Positions 44,979 to 52,818 of a stretch of DNA of 64,000 bases are shown here, one piece after another (the stretch's first letter is position 1; every line of letters starts with the position of its first letter). Source of the stretch: JAKFWI01 sp031399165 (GTDB lineage: Bacteria > Pseudomonadota > Alphaproteobacteria > Caulobacterales > Aquidulcibacteraceae); the NCBI GenBank assembly GCA_031399165.1, contig JANNOO010000035.1, positions 97,428-161,427 of the forward strand, in the 5' to 3' direction. The notes below the pieces were generated by a model. That model searched no databases and was not told the DNA's origin. It was given only the letters and a program-made list of their open reading frames with translations. The translations under genes were made by a program, and so were the position numbers.

Positions 44979-46015
44979 GGCGCCTTGGCGGGCTCCGGCT
45001 CCGGGCCAACCACCAAGCCGGGCAGATCGAACGCGTAGAGCAGCGTGCGCTGCGACGTGTTGAAATTATCGTCCGATAAAATGTAGAGCCGCACGCCGCC
45101 GTCTTCGCGCGGCACGATGGCAAGCGCCTCGAAATTGTCGATGGCCAGCGGCTTCATCAGCGCGGCAAACTCAGGCCCGTCCAGATGCGGGCGATCGGCT
45201 TCAAGGCCGGCGGCGCCATAGCGGCGCAGCACGGAGCGGCTTCCAATGATCGGAAGGAAAAAACGCTCCAGCGCGATGTAGTCTCCGTCGGGCAAAAGCC
45301 GCAACGAGACCAGTGCGTAGTCGCCGCGTACGCTTGCCGGACCGGAAATCATCTCGCCGCCATCAAGCGGCAGCTTGTAGAATTGCGTTGGCGCCTTGCG
45401 GTTAACCGAAAATTCGCGCACGGCGATCAAATCGCCATCGGGCGCCTGCACCAACGCTTCAAGCCCTTCATTGTCCGCAAAATCATTCTGCAGAACTGCC
45501 GGGCCCTTCTCAGCCGCGCCTGCGGGGCCGTTTTTGGCAATATCATAAATCAGGATGCGATGGTGATGCTCGAAACTGACGGCGTAGCGGCCGTCTTGCA
45601 GCAACGCGATATCCTCGGCGTCCTGCTCCTCTTTCCGATCAAGCGGCGCGCCGGTTTCATCGCGCATGAGCCCGATGCGGGTTTCGCTGAGGCCAGTGAG
45701 GTCGCCCGCCTCATTCAGCACCAGCGCGCCGGAGAGAAACGAGCCCTGATCGGAAACGGCGAGGAAGCGTCCCTCGCTGTCAACCTCAATACCTGACCAG
45801 CCGCCGAATAGCGGATTGGCCGATTTCAGCTCCAGGCCGCCGCGAAAGATCAGCGCGCCATACTTGGCGCCAACACCCGCCTTGTCGGAAATCGCCGCCG
45901 GCGTTGCGGTGACAGCGATCGGCTGCCAGCCTGAGTCTGATTGCGGCTGCGGCTGCGGCTGGGCCTGCGCACAGGCGCCCAGCGAGACCATCAATACGAA
46001 AAGCCAGCGCCTCAT
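44975..46015 (-). CDS. Esterase-like activity of phytase family lipoprotein
   Basis: 346 residues. The lipoprotein signal ends LGAC (lipidated Cys15), followed by a PQ-rich linker. FRGGLELKSANPLFGGWSGIEVDSEGRFLAVSDQGSF and NEGLEALVQAPDGD match the esterase-like phytase domain, a beta-propeller family of unclear substrate. The gene ends 4 bp past the rpmB stop (convergent) and starts 4 bp over the cobT end, suggesting co-expression with cobT. Confidence 0.85.
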   Translation of the reverse strand: MRRWLFVLMVSLGACAQAQPQPQPQSDSGWQPIAVTATPAAISDKAGVGAKYGALIFRGGLELKSANPLFGGWSGIEVDSEGRFLAVSDQGSFLSGALVLNEAGDLTGLSETRIGLMRDETGAPLDRKEEQDAEDIALLQDGRYAVSFEHHHRILIYDIAKNGPAGAAEKGPAVLQNDFADNEGLEALVQAPDGDLIAVREFSVNRKAPTQFYKLPLDGGEMISGPASVRGDYALVSLRLLPDGDYIALERFFLPIIGSRSVLRRYGAAGLEADRPHLDGPEFAALMKPLAIDNFEALAIVPREDGGVRLYILSDDNFNTSQRTLLYAFDLPGLVVGPEPEPAKAP

Positions 46016-47877
46016 GCCGCGCGCTTACGTCTGCGGCCGCGCGGTTCCTCAGCGTAATCTTCCTCGAACAACTCGGCCAGCTTCTCGGTCATCGCCCCAC
46101 CCAATTGCTCTGCATCGACGATGGTAACGGCTCTTCGATAATAGCGCGTAACGTCGTGGCCGATGCCGATCGCGATCAACTCCACCGGGCTTAGCGATTC
46201 AATATGACGGATCACCGCGCGCAGGTGCTTCTCCAGATAGTTTCCCGGATTGGCCGAGAGGGTTGAATCGTCCACCGGCGCGCCATCGGAAATCACCATC
46301 AGGATGCGCCGCTGCTCGGGCCGCCCGATCAGCCGCTCATGCGCCCAGAGCACAGCCTCGCCGTCGATGTTTTCCTTCAGCAGGCCCTCGCGCATCATGA
46401 GGCCAAGATTGCGCCGCGCGCGCCGCCAGGGCGCGTCGGCGCTTTTGTAGATCACGTGGCGCAGATCGTTGAGGCGGCCCGGCTGCGGCGGACGGCCCGC
46501 TTTAAGCCAATCTTCCTTGCTGATCCCGCCCTTCCATGCGCGCGTGGTAAAGCCGAGAATCTCCACCTTCACGCCGCACCGTTCCAGCGTGCGCGCGAGA
46601 ATATCGGCGCACAAGGCGGCCACCATGATCGGGCGCCCGCGCATCGAACCGGAATTGTCCAGCAGCAGCGTCACCACCGTATCGCGGAAGTCGGATTGAT
46701 CTTCCTGCTTGAACGACAGGGCCGAGAGCGGATCGACGATCACGCGCATCAGCCGCGCCGTATCCAGCACGCCTTCTTCCAGGTCGAACGTCCAGGCGCG
46801 GTTCTGCTTGGCCAGCAGGCGGCGCTGCAGCCGGTTGGCAAGGCGCCCGACCGCGCCCTGTAGCGGCTTAAGTTGCTGATCCAGATACGCGCGCAGCCGC
46901 GCCAGCTCCTCGCCGTCACACAGCGCCTCGGCCTGCACGATCTCGTCATGCGCGCGCGTGAATACCTTGTAGTGCGCGTTCGGATCGTCCGGACCGGACC
47001 GGAACAATGGCCGGACAGGGCGATCGCCTTCCTGATCGTTTTGGGACTCGTCCTGCGTGTCGTTCTGGACATCGCTGGAGATTTCGGCGCGCGCCTCCAT
47101 ATCGTCGCCGGAATCGGATTCGGAAGGACGCACCTGGCCCGGCGATTGCTGCTCGTTCTCCTCGGAATCGTCCTGCGTGGACTCGGGCTGATCCTGCGGC
47201 TCCTCGCTTTGCTCGCCCTGATCTTCGTCCGGCGCTTCCTCGCCCAGCTCGTCACCCAGATCGAGATCGCGGATCAGGTCACGCGCGAGTTTCGCAAATG
47301 CCTTCTGGTCGTCGATGCTGCGCGCCAGCTTGTCGAGCGTCTTGCCGGCTTTGCCTTCCAGCTCGTTGCGCCAGATATTGACCACGCCGCGCGCCACGTC
47401 GGGCGCGGCCTGCCCGGTAAGCCGTTCGCGCACCAGAAGCGCCAGCGCATCGGCCATCGGCGCCGAAGCGCGATCGACCATGCGGGAAAACCCCTTGCGC
47501 TCGTATTTGTCCGTAAGCGCAGCCGCGAGATTGTCCGACACGCCCTTCAGCGCATTGGCGCCCAGCGCCTGCACGCGCATTTCCTCCACCGCATCGTAAA
47601 GGTCGCGGGCATGCGAGCCCGAAGGGCGATGCGTGGTGTGGGCGGTATCATCATGATGCGCGAAACGCAGCGCCAGGCCATCGGCCGCGCCGCGCAAACG
47701 CGCGGCCTCCTCGTCCGAAAGGTGGCGCGGCGGATGGGGCAACACGATCCGCCCGGCCGCCAGGCGCGGCCCCTCCGCCCCGAACGCGACCTCCAGTTCT
47801 TCCGCTCCGGCAAGCGCGCGCGTCGACTGCGTCAGCGCGCGCTTGAAGGTTTCGGTGGGGGTTTCCTTCTGGGGCAT
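46012..47877 (-). CDS. cobT: Cobaltochelatase subunit CobT
   Basis: 621 residues. The N-terminal helical domain is followed by a long acidic stretch (about residues 210-290, rich in Asp/Glu/Ser/Gln) and a C-terminal von Willebrand factor A domain with the MIDAS motif LLLDNSGSMRG. CobT is the non-ATPase partner of CobS in aerobic cobalt chelation for B12, and also lets ligand-binding CobN act. It overlaps the phytase-like gene. In most relatives cobS lies directly upstream, but here a toxin-antitoxin and TIR insertion separates them. Confidence 0.95.
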   Translation of the reverse strand: MPQKETPTETFKRALTQSTRALAGAEELEVAFGAEGPRLAAGRIVLPHPPRHLSDEEAARLRGAADGLALRFAHHDDTAHTTHRPSGSHARDLYDAVEEMRVQALGANALKGVSDNLAAALTDKYERKGFSRMVDRASAPMADALALLVRERLTGQAAPDVARGVVNIWRNELEGKAGKTLDKLARSIDDQKAFAKLARDLIRDLDLGDELGEEAPDEDQGEQSEEPQDQPESTQDDSEENEQQSPGQVRPSESDSGDDMEARAEISSDVQNDTQDESQNDQEGDRPVRPLFRSGPDDPNAHYKVFTRAHDEIVQAEALCDGEELARLRAYLDQQLKPLQGAVGRLANRLQRRLLAKQNRAWTFDLEEGVLDTARLMRVIVDPLSALSFKQEDQSDFRDTVVTLLLDNSGSMRGRPIMVAALCADILARTLERCGVKVEILGFTTRAWKGGISKEDWLKAGRPPQPGRLNDLRHVIYKSADAPWRRARRNLGLMMREGLLKENIDGEAVLWAHERLIGRPEQRRILMVISDGAPVDDSTLSANPGNYLEKHLRAVIRHIESLSPVELIAIGIGHDVTRYYRRAVTIVDAEQLGGAMTEKLAELFEEDYAEEPRGRRRKRAA

Positions 47878-47900
47878 GGGATTTCTATGCGCGCGCTTGT

Positions 47901-47923
47901 GTTAGCTAGCCAAGTTAGCTAAC
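47901..47923. promoter_or_regulatory. Likely autoregulatory operator of the Phd/PIN module
   Basis: Two near-identical sites GTTAGCTAGC and GTTAGCTAAC (itself a perfect palindrome) lie 13 bp apart between the divergent cobT and antitoxin starts. Phd-type antitoxins bind such palindromes to repress their operon. The site also overlaps the cobT promoter region, so insertion may have placed cobT under its influence. Confidence 0.55.
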
Positions 47924-47932
47924 CTGGCCACG

Positions 47933-48346
47933 ATGACGAAAGTAACAATTCACGCCGCCAAAACTAATTTGTCGAAACTGATCGCCCAGGTGGAGGCCGG
48001 CGAAGAGGTCGTGATCTGCCGTGGCGACCAGCCGGTAGCGCAGCTCGCGCCGCTGCGGCCGGTCACGAACGTTAAAGAAAAGTCGGCGGCGTGGCAGCCA
48101 GATGCGCCACGAGCCTCCCGCACCAAGAAGAAGCGCACGGCGCTGCCGGACACGCTCTACGATCCATGGTCGGCGAAGGATTTTGGCCCCGGCGTGATGG
48201 ACGACGAACCCGATTGGGGCGCGCCGGGAACATGGGATGGCGTATCGCCGCGTAAGCCTGGTCTGCTCAAAGGCGTTATTGCGCTCGATGCTTCGTTCTT
48301 CGATCCCGCGACGCCGGAAGAGACCGGCATAGGCGGCAAACGCTAG
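47933..48346 (+). CDS. Phd/YefM-family antitoxin
   Basis: 137 residues. The N-terminal Phd/YefM fold is seen in TIHAAKTNLSKLIAQVEAGEEVVICRGDQPVAQLAP. The C-terminal 80 residues are longer than usual and contain Pro/Asp-rich segments (GPGVMDDEPDWGAPG), likely toxin-binding. The toxin gene begins 3 bp downstream. The antitoxin both neutralises the toxin and represses the operon through its palindromic operator. Confidence 0.9.
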   Translation: MTKVTIHAAKTNLSKLIAQVEAGEEVVICRGDQPVAQLAPLRPVTNVKEKSAAWQPDAPRASRTKKKRTALPDTLYDPWSAKDFGPGVMDDEPDWGAPGTWDGVSPRKPGLLKGVIALDASFFDPATPEETGIGGKR

Positions 48347-48349
48347 TCC

Positions 48350-48736
48350 ATGCACCTGCTGCTCGACACGCACACGCTGATCTGGTGGCTGGAAGACAGC
48401 GACGAGCTTTCCGAAACCGCGCGCGGAGCGTTGGCGGCGCCTGCAAACACGCTGCTGGTTAGCGCCGCAAGCGCGTATGAGATTTCCTTCAAGGTCATGA
48501 CGGGCCGGCTGCCGAGCTGCGCGCCGCTGGTTCCGAAATTCAGCGAGACCTTGCTGCTCGCCGGCATGCGGCACATCGAAGTGACGACGCGCCACGGCAT
48601 TGAAGCTGGGCGTTTGCCGTTAATCCACCGCGATCCCTTCGACCGCCTGCTCGCCGCGCAGGCAATCGTGGAGGACATGCCGATTGTGAGCAATGATGAG
48701 AAGCTGAGTGCGCTAGGGGCGAAGCGCCTGTGGTGA
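48350..48736 (+). CDS. PIN-domain toxin (VapC-like)
   Basis: 128 residues. PIN signatures LLDTHTLIWWLEDSDELS (first acidic residue Asp6), SAASAYEISFK and HRDPFDRLLAAQAIVED are complete, as in the Phd-partnered YhhV-type PIN toxins. PIN toxins are Mg-dependent RNases, cutting tRNA or mRNA. Gene order antitoxin-toxin is as expected. The pair is inserted between cobT and the TIR gene in opposite orientation to both. Confidence 0.92.
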   Translation: MHLLLDTHTLIWWLEDSDELSETARGALAAPANTLLVSAASAYEISFKVMTGRLPSCAPLVPKFSETLLLAGMRHIEVTTRHGIEAGRLPLIHRDPFDRLLAAQAIVEDMPIVSNDEKLSALGAKRLW

Positions 48737-48789
48737 CCTGCAATAATGAATTGAGCTGATGGAATGTCTTTGGTCAGCCTTGGGACAAC

Positions 48790-48860
48790 CTAGCGCCGAT
48801 AGAAATTAGCATCCGAAAAATACGGCCAGAGTTGCTCGATGTAGCCATCGATCATGGTCA
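48790..48860 (-). pseudogene. Out-of-frame C-terminal tail of the TIR protein
   Basis: Directly after the TIR gene's stop, the -1/+2 frame reads SDDVERRAWLVTMIDGYIEQ LWPYFSDANFYRR and ends at 48790. It has the character of a conserved protein C-terminus, whereas the last in-frame residues of the TIR gene (IGILSVTTLSAVLGS) do not. A single-base indel near 48900 would join the two. Confidence 0.5.
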
Positions 48861-49640
48861 CGAGCCAAGCACGGCGCTCAACGTCGTCACTGAAAGAATG
48901 CCAATTGCGAACGGTTCGAGCCACACATCATTTTTATGGGCCTCTCTGATCGTTGTGCCGTCCGGCAGCACATCACAAAAGATTGGCGAATCTTCTTCGA
49001 GCTTTTTGGCAAACGCCACGTCTGCCGAACTCACAACAAGACGAATCGCAACGCCGTCTGTTTTAACTGCGGTAACAAGCAACCAACTCTTGGGCTGCGG
49101 TAAGCTGATGCGAACGTTGTTTGGATAGTGCAGCACGGGACGTGTTTGCGGATTTCGAAACTTCGCTTCTAGCAATGGTTTCCACCACTCGCGGTATTCT
49201 TGATGCTTTGTGCGCGGAGGCAGTGCGTTCAATGGCTTTTCCGAAACCGTGCGGCCCGTTAACGCGGAGACCCATCCCAGCATCTTGGACCAGTTTGGAT
49301 TAACATCCCCGACCTTCCAACCCGGAAGTTCTGCGCGTTGCAAAAGGCTGAACGCAAGCGGGGCCGCGCAGTCGTCAAGCCTGATCTGGAGCAGTTTCTT
49401 ATTTTCTTTTGCGTAGTTCGCTTCGATCCGAACCCATTCGGACTCCACACTTGACTTGGTCCAAAGAACGACAACCGCTTTGGCGTCGGCAATTTCCTGT
49501 TCGATGTGGCGATCCCAGTTCTGACTGGGATCGAGCCGATCGTCCCACCAAACAGATAGTCCTTGCGCCTCGAACGCCGAGACTACGCTGGCGGCTGTAT
49601 CCTGATCCTCTTTTGCGTAGGAGAGAAAAACGTCCGCCAT
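48858..49640 (-). CDS. TIR-domain protein, C-terminus probably frameshifted
   Basis: 260 residues. The N-terminal TIR domain (MADVFLSYAKEDQDTAASVV, then GLSVWWDDRLDPS, then SSVESEWVRIEANYAKEN with the catalytic Glu) is complete at residues 1-130. TIR NADases deplete NAD in bacterial immunity. Residues 145-240 resemble a DUF4268-like C-terminal region. The last 15 residues deviate and a better tail continues in another frame to 48790. Ten bp downstream of cobS on the same strand; base composition lower in GC than cobS. Confidence 0.8.
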   Translation of the reverse strand: MADVFLSYAKEDQDTAASVVSAFEAQGLSVWWDDRLDPSQNWDRHIEQEIADAKAVVVLWTKSSVESEWVRIEANYAKENKKLLQIRLDDCAAPLAFSLLQRAELPGWKVGDVNPNWSKMLGWVSALTGRTVSEKPLNALPPRTKHQEYREWWKPLLEAKFRNPQTRPVLHYPNNVRISLPQPKSWLLVTAVKTDGVAIRLVVSSADVAFAKKLEEDSPIFCDVLPDGTTIREAHKNDVWLEPFAIGILSVTTLSAVLGS

Positions 49641-49650
49641 GAAGGAGCTA

Positions 49651-50637
49651 CTAGGCCACCTTCACCCTTGTCGCCGCCTCCGGCAAATCCGCCCCGAACG
49701 CCCGCTGGTAGAACTCCGCCACGGTCGGCCGTTCAAGCTCATCGCATTTGTTCAGGAACGTCATCCGGAACGCCAAGCCCACATCGCCGAAAATCTGCGC
49801 GTTCTCGGCCCAGGTGATCACGGTGCGCGGGCTCATCACGGTGCTGATGTCGCCGTTCATGAACGCGTTGCGGGTGAAATCGGCGACGCGCACCATGGCG
49901 CTGACCATGCGTTTGCCTTCGGCGGTGTCGAAGGCTTTGCCGGCTTTCGCGAGCACGATCGCCGCTTCGGCGTCGTGCTCGAGATAATTCAACGTCGCGA
50001 CGATAGACCAGCGGTCCATCTGGCCCTGGTTGATCTGCTGCGTGCCGTGATAGAGGCCCGTCGTATCGCCGAGGCCGACCGTGTTGGTGGTCGAGAACAG
50101 GCGAAAATATTTATTGGCGCTGATGACGCGGTTCTGATCGAGCAGCGTGAGTTTGCCGGAGGCTTCCAGCACACGCTGGATCACGAACATCACGTCCGGC
50201 CGGCCGGCGTCATATTCGTCGAAGCAGATGCCGACCGGGCGCTGCAGCGCCCAGGGCAAAATACCTTCGCGAAACTCGGTGATCTGCTTCCCTTCCTTCA
50301 GCACGATCGCGTCCTTGCCGACGAGATCGATACGGGAGACGTGGCTATCGAGGTTGATGCGGATCATCGGCCAGTTAAGGCGTGCGGCCACCTGCTCGAT
50401 ATGCGTGCTCTTGCCCGTGCCGTGATAGCCCTGGACCATGACGCGGCGATTGAACGCAAAGCCCGCCAGGATCGCGAGCGTGGTCTGCGGATCGAAGCGA
50501 TAGGCCTCGTCGCGTTCGGGCACGTATTCGTTCGGCCTGCTGAACGCCGGCACCTTCATGTCGCTGTCCACGCCGAACTCGCGCGCGGAGATGGTCTTGT
50601 CAGGCGTAAGGGCGATTAGGTCTTCGGCTGTGCTCAT
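49651..50637 (-). CDS. cobS: Cobaltochelatase AAA+ subunit CobS
   Basis: 328 residues. Walker A is GYHGTGKSTH, Walker B is ICFDEYDA, and the sensor-1 segment FSTTNTVGLGDTTG is intact. CobS and CobT form the AAA+ motor of aerobic cobaltochelatase. The usual partner cobT is 1.8 kb away, with toxin-antitoxin and TIR genes between. The DnaJ-type protein and bolA further on are conserved Caulobacterales context. Confidence 0.95.
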   Translation of the reverse strand: MSTAEDLIALTPDKTISAREFGVDSDMKVPAFSRPNEYVPERDEAYRFDPQTTLAILAGFAFNRRVMVQGYHGTGKSTHIEQVAARLNWPMIRINLDSHVSRIDLVGKDAIVLKEGKQITEFREGILPWALQRPVGICFDEYDAGRPDVMFVIQRVLEASGKLTLLDQNRVISANKYFRLFSTTNTVGLGDTTGLYHGTQQINQGQMDRWSIVATLNYLEHDAEAAIVLAKAGKAFDTAEGKRMVSAMVRVADFTRNAFMNGDISTVMSPRTVITWAENAQIFGDVGLAFRMTFLNKCDELERPTVAEFYQRAFGADLPEAATRVKVA

Positions 50638-50730
50638 AAGATGGTTTTGGTCAGTTCAAAAAAGGGTGCGCGAATCGTCTTAAAGCACGCCCGCCGGGGC
50701 GGGACAAAGCCCAGAGCGCCCGTCGCAGCA

Positions 50731-50756
50731 AAACGGCGCGCCGCAGCGCGCCGTTT
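50731..50756. terminator. Intrinsic terminator for the DUF1328-type gene
   Basis: AAACGGCGCG and CGCGCCGTTT form a 10-bp stem around CCGCAG; reading on the minus strand it is followed by TTTTGC. It lies 21 bp after the gene's stop. Confidence 0.75.
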
Positions 50757-50776
50757 CATCGCTTGAGCCCTTAAGC

Positions 50777-51208
50777 CTATCGGCGATCGGCCTGCCGCTC
50801 GGCAGAATCGCCAAGCCGGTCTGCGGTCTCCCTCGCATCCTCGCCGACATTACTGGCGAGGCGCGCTGTTTCGCTGGACGCAGTCTTGACCGCCTGACCT
50901 GCGCCTTCCTTCAGCTCGAACGCGGCGTGATCGACTTTGCGGCCCAGACGCTCGGCGGTCATGCCTTCGTCCGTCCACCAATACATGCCAGCGCCGACCA
51001 CCGCGGCGACGACCAGCAGGCCCATTGCGCCCACTGGCGAATGGCCGACGTTCGACAGAAGCCCGGCGAGCAGCGACAGCACGGCCAGCGCGATAAAAGC
51101 GTAGAACGCCAGCACGGCTAACCCGGTCAAAGTCCCGGCCCAGCCGCCAAATCCCAGCGCGCCGGAAACGATCGCGGCGAGCAGGAAACCAATTGAAACT
51201 TTCAACAT
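50777..51208 (-). CDS. Small membrane protein with DUF1328 region and charged helical tail
   Basis: 143 residues from the ATG at 51208. Residues 1-55 hold two hydrophobic helices in the DUF1328/YtjA pattern (MLKVSIGFLLAAIVSGALGFGGWAG). A third helix at 63-80 is followed by a hydrophilic, coiled-coil-like C-terminal tail (EGAGQAVKTASSETARLASN). Function unknown; related proteins are often stress induced. Upstream, the 12-bp palindrome ATGGTTAACCAT is a possible regulatory site. Confidence 0.7.
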   Translation of the reverse strand: MLKVSIGFLLAAIVSGALGFGGWAGTLTGLAVLAFYAFIALAVLSLLAGLLSNVGHSPVGAMGLLVVAAVVGAGMYWWTDEGMTAERLGRKVDHAAFELKEGAGQAVKTASSETARLASNVGEDARETADRLGDSAERQADRR

Positions 51209-51249
51209 AACGATGACTCCATCCCTCGCGCGCATCGCGCGGATATTGG

Positions 51250-51261
51250 ATGGTTAACCAT
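51250..51261. promoter_or_regulatory. 12-bp palindrome with TTAACCAT half-site
   Basis: ATGGTTAACCAT is a perfect palindrome 40 bp upstream of the DUF1328-type gene. It includes TTAACCAT, a CtrA-related half-site in Caulobacter. A dyad alone is not proof of binding. Confidence 0.35.
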
Positions 51262-51317
51262 GGGTGAACAGCACAGTTCCGGCCGCGGGAGTGCCTGAGG
51301 CACACGCCCGTCAGCGC

Positions 51318-51941
51318 TCAGGTTAGACCGGCTGCTTTCAGCGTCTTGAAGGCGCGAATAACCTTCTGCAATTGCGCTTCGGCCGAGCGATCGCCGCCGT
51401 TGGAATCGGGGTGATAGCGCTTCACCAGTTCGGCATAGCGGGTGCGGATCGCTTCGGCGCTGGCGTTTTCCTCAAGCGCCAGCACGTCCAGCGCCATGCC
51501 CTGTATACGGCCGACGCGCTTTTTGGCCGCTGGGGCCGCCTTCGGCGCGTCACGGCTGTCAAACAGGCCGAACGTATCGCCCGGCTTGGCCGCCTTGAAG
51601 AACCGGCCGGCGGAGACCCGGTCGCCCTTGCCGGCGCGGAACTTCCATGTTGGCCGGTGACCCGTTTCCTCGGCTGCCCTATGGGCCGCGAGCTGGTCCT
51701 CGGACATGTCCTTGAAAAAGTCGTAGCGGCGATTGTACTCGCCGGCGTGTTGCTGGCAGAAATGCCAGTATTGGCCTTTTCCGCCAGAGGTTTTGGGGGC
51801 CTTGTGGTCGCCCGGCTTCGGGCAGCCTGTATGGTCGCAGGCCTGCGCGGCGGGCTTTTCCGCGCGCGGACCCTTCGCCGCGCTCTTGCTGGTGCTGGCG
51901 CGGATGTCGACAAATTTGGGTTTATAATTGAAATCGACCAT
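51318..51941 (-). CDS. DnaJ-domain co-chaperone-like protein
   Basis: 207 residues. The J domain is at the C-terminus (LDVLALEENASAEAIRTRYAELVKRYHPDSNGG), with the HPD tripeptide in YHPDS intact. Cys/His-containing middle (CDHTGCPKPGDHKAPK and WHFCQQHAGEYNRRYDFF) suggests a zinc-stabilised segment. C-terminal J proteins of this shape are common in alphaproteobacteria, next to bolA. It is divergent from bolA with only a small gap. Confidence 0.9.
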   Translation of the reverse strand: MVDFNYKPKFVDIRASTSKSAAKGPRAEKPAAQACDHTGCPKPGDHKAPKTSGGKGQYWHFCQQHAGEYNRRYDFFKDMSEDQLAAHRAAEETGHRPTWKFRAGKGDRVSAGRFFKAAKPGDTFGLFDSRDAPKAAPAAKKRVGRIQGMALDVLALEENASAEAIRTRYAELVKRYHPDSNGGDRSAEAQLQKVIRAFKTLKAAGLT

Positions 51942-51989
51942 TGCCGGACTATGGGCGCCACAGGCGCGGCCTACAAGGAATTGACAGAC

Positions 51990-52316
51990 GTGAAATCAGC
52001 AGATTCTCCAAATGCTTCGGGCAAAGCCAATGGCGCTTCGCGCCCCGCCCTTTCACGTCAAGAGCGTCTGGCCGAAACACTTAACGCTTCCTTTTCGCCG
52101 CAGGCGATGGAAATCGTCGACGAAAGCGCCGCCCACGCTGGCCATGCCGGCGCCCGCGAGGGCGGCCAGACGCACTACCGCGTCCGGATGACCGCCGCCG
52201 CGTTCACAGGCCTGAACCGCGTGGCGCGCCAACGCGCCGTCAATCAGGCCTTGAAGGCAGAATTCGACGCGGGCCTTCACGCCCTGGCGCTGGAGCTTAA
52301 GGCGCCGGGGGAATGA
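51990..52316 (+). CDS. BolA family protein
   Basis: 108 residues from a GTG at 51990, chosen for AAGGAA 9 bases upstream; an in-frame ATG at 51951 is possible but lacks a ribosome site. The core RLAETLNASFSPQAMEIVDESAAHAGHAG and HYRVRMTAAAFTGLNRVARQRAVNQAL carries BolA loop and helix motifs. BolA proteins pair with monothiol glutaredoxins in iron-sulfur handling. Its stop abuts that of the following convergent gene. Confidence 0.9.
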   Translation: MKSADSPNASGKANGASRPALSRQERLAETLNASFSPQAMEIVDESAAHAGHAGAREGGQTHYRVRMTAAAFTGLNRVARQRAVNQALKAEFDAGLHALALELKAPGE

Positions 52317-52811
52317 TCACGGGAGGTCGCGTTCAGCCGCCGCCAGCGCATCCTTCAGCCGTTTGCGGCGGGCGGCGACACCGTTTTTGAACCGGGTCTC
52401 GCGCTCGTCAAGATCGCGGCGTTCGTCCTCGAAGCCCTCAAGCGTCTTCTTCGTTTCGCGCTCGAACGCCTCCAAGGCTTTTTCCGCCGCCTTGACCGCC
52501 GCTTTCGCCGCGCGCTCGGCGGCGAGATCGCGCTGGGGCTTTTCCGGTTCGCGGCGCACCGTGTGCTTGGGCGTGCGTTTCGGCGATGGCGCGTCCAGCC
52601 CTTTAAGGCTGATGCGACGGCGGACGAGTTCACCGGGATTAGCCAGCGCGTGCTTTACCAGATTGGGATCGTTCGTCTCGCTCGCGGCGCCTTCGCCGAA
52701 CAGATTGGCGCGGACGCCGAACGCGGCCAGCGCGGCTTTCTGGCTGCTCACCGCCACCGCGACTTCATCGAGGCCAATGCGCGTGACGAACACTTTCAAT
52801 CGTGGCGCCAT
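52317..52811 (-). CDS. Conserved hypothetical protein with coiled-coil C-terminus
   Basis: 164 residues. Residues 1-60 start MAPRLKVFVTRIGLDEVAVAV and include ALAAFGVRANLFGEG, a conserved but unnamed block. Residues 90-160 are Ala/Glu/Lys-rich, typical coiled coil. The start is 7 bp from the next gene's end on the same strand, and the stop abuts bolA convergently. Function unknown; I have not found a domain name to assign with confidence. Confidence 0.65.
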   Translation of the reverse strand: MAPRLKVFVTRIGLDEVAVAVSSQKAALAAFGVRANLFGEGAASETNDPNLVKHALANPGELVRRRISLKGLDAPSPKRTPKHTVRREPEKPQRDLAAERAAKAAVKAAEKALEAFERETKKTLEGFEDERRDLDERETRFKNGVAARRKRLKDALAAAERDLP

Positions 52812-52818
52812 AACGCCC

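Noticed and set aside
51372..51950. In-frame upstream extension of bolA giving a 314-residue protein
   Set aside because: It is antisense to the DnaJ-type gene and has no family similarity; a ribosome site lies at the GTG at 51990.
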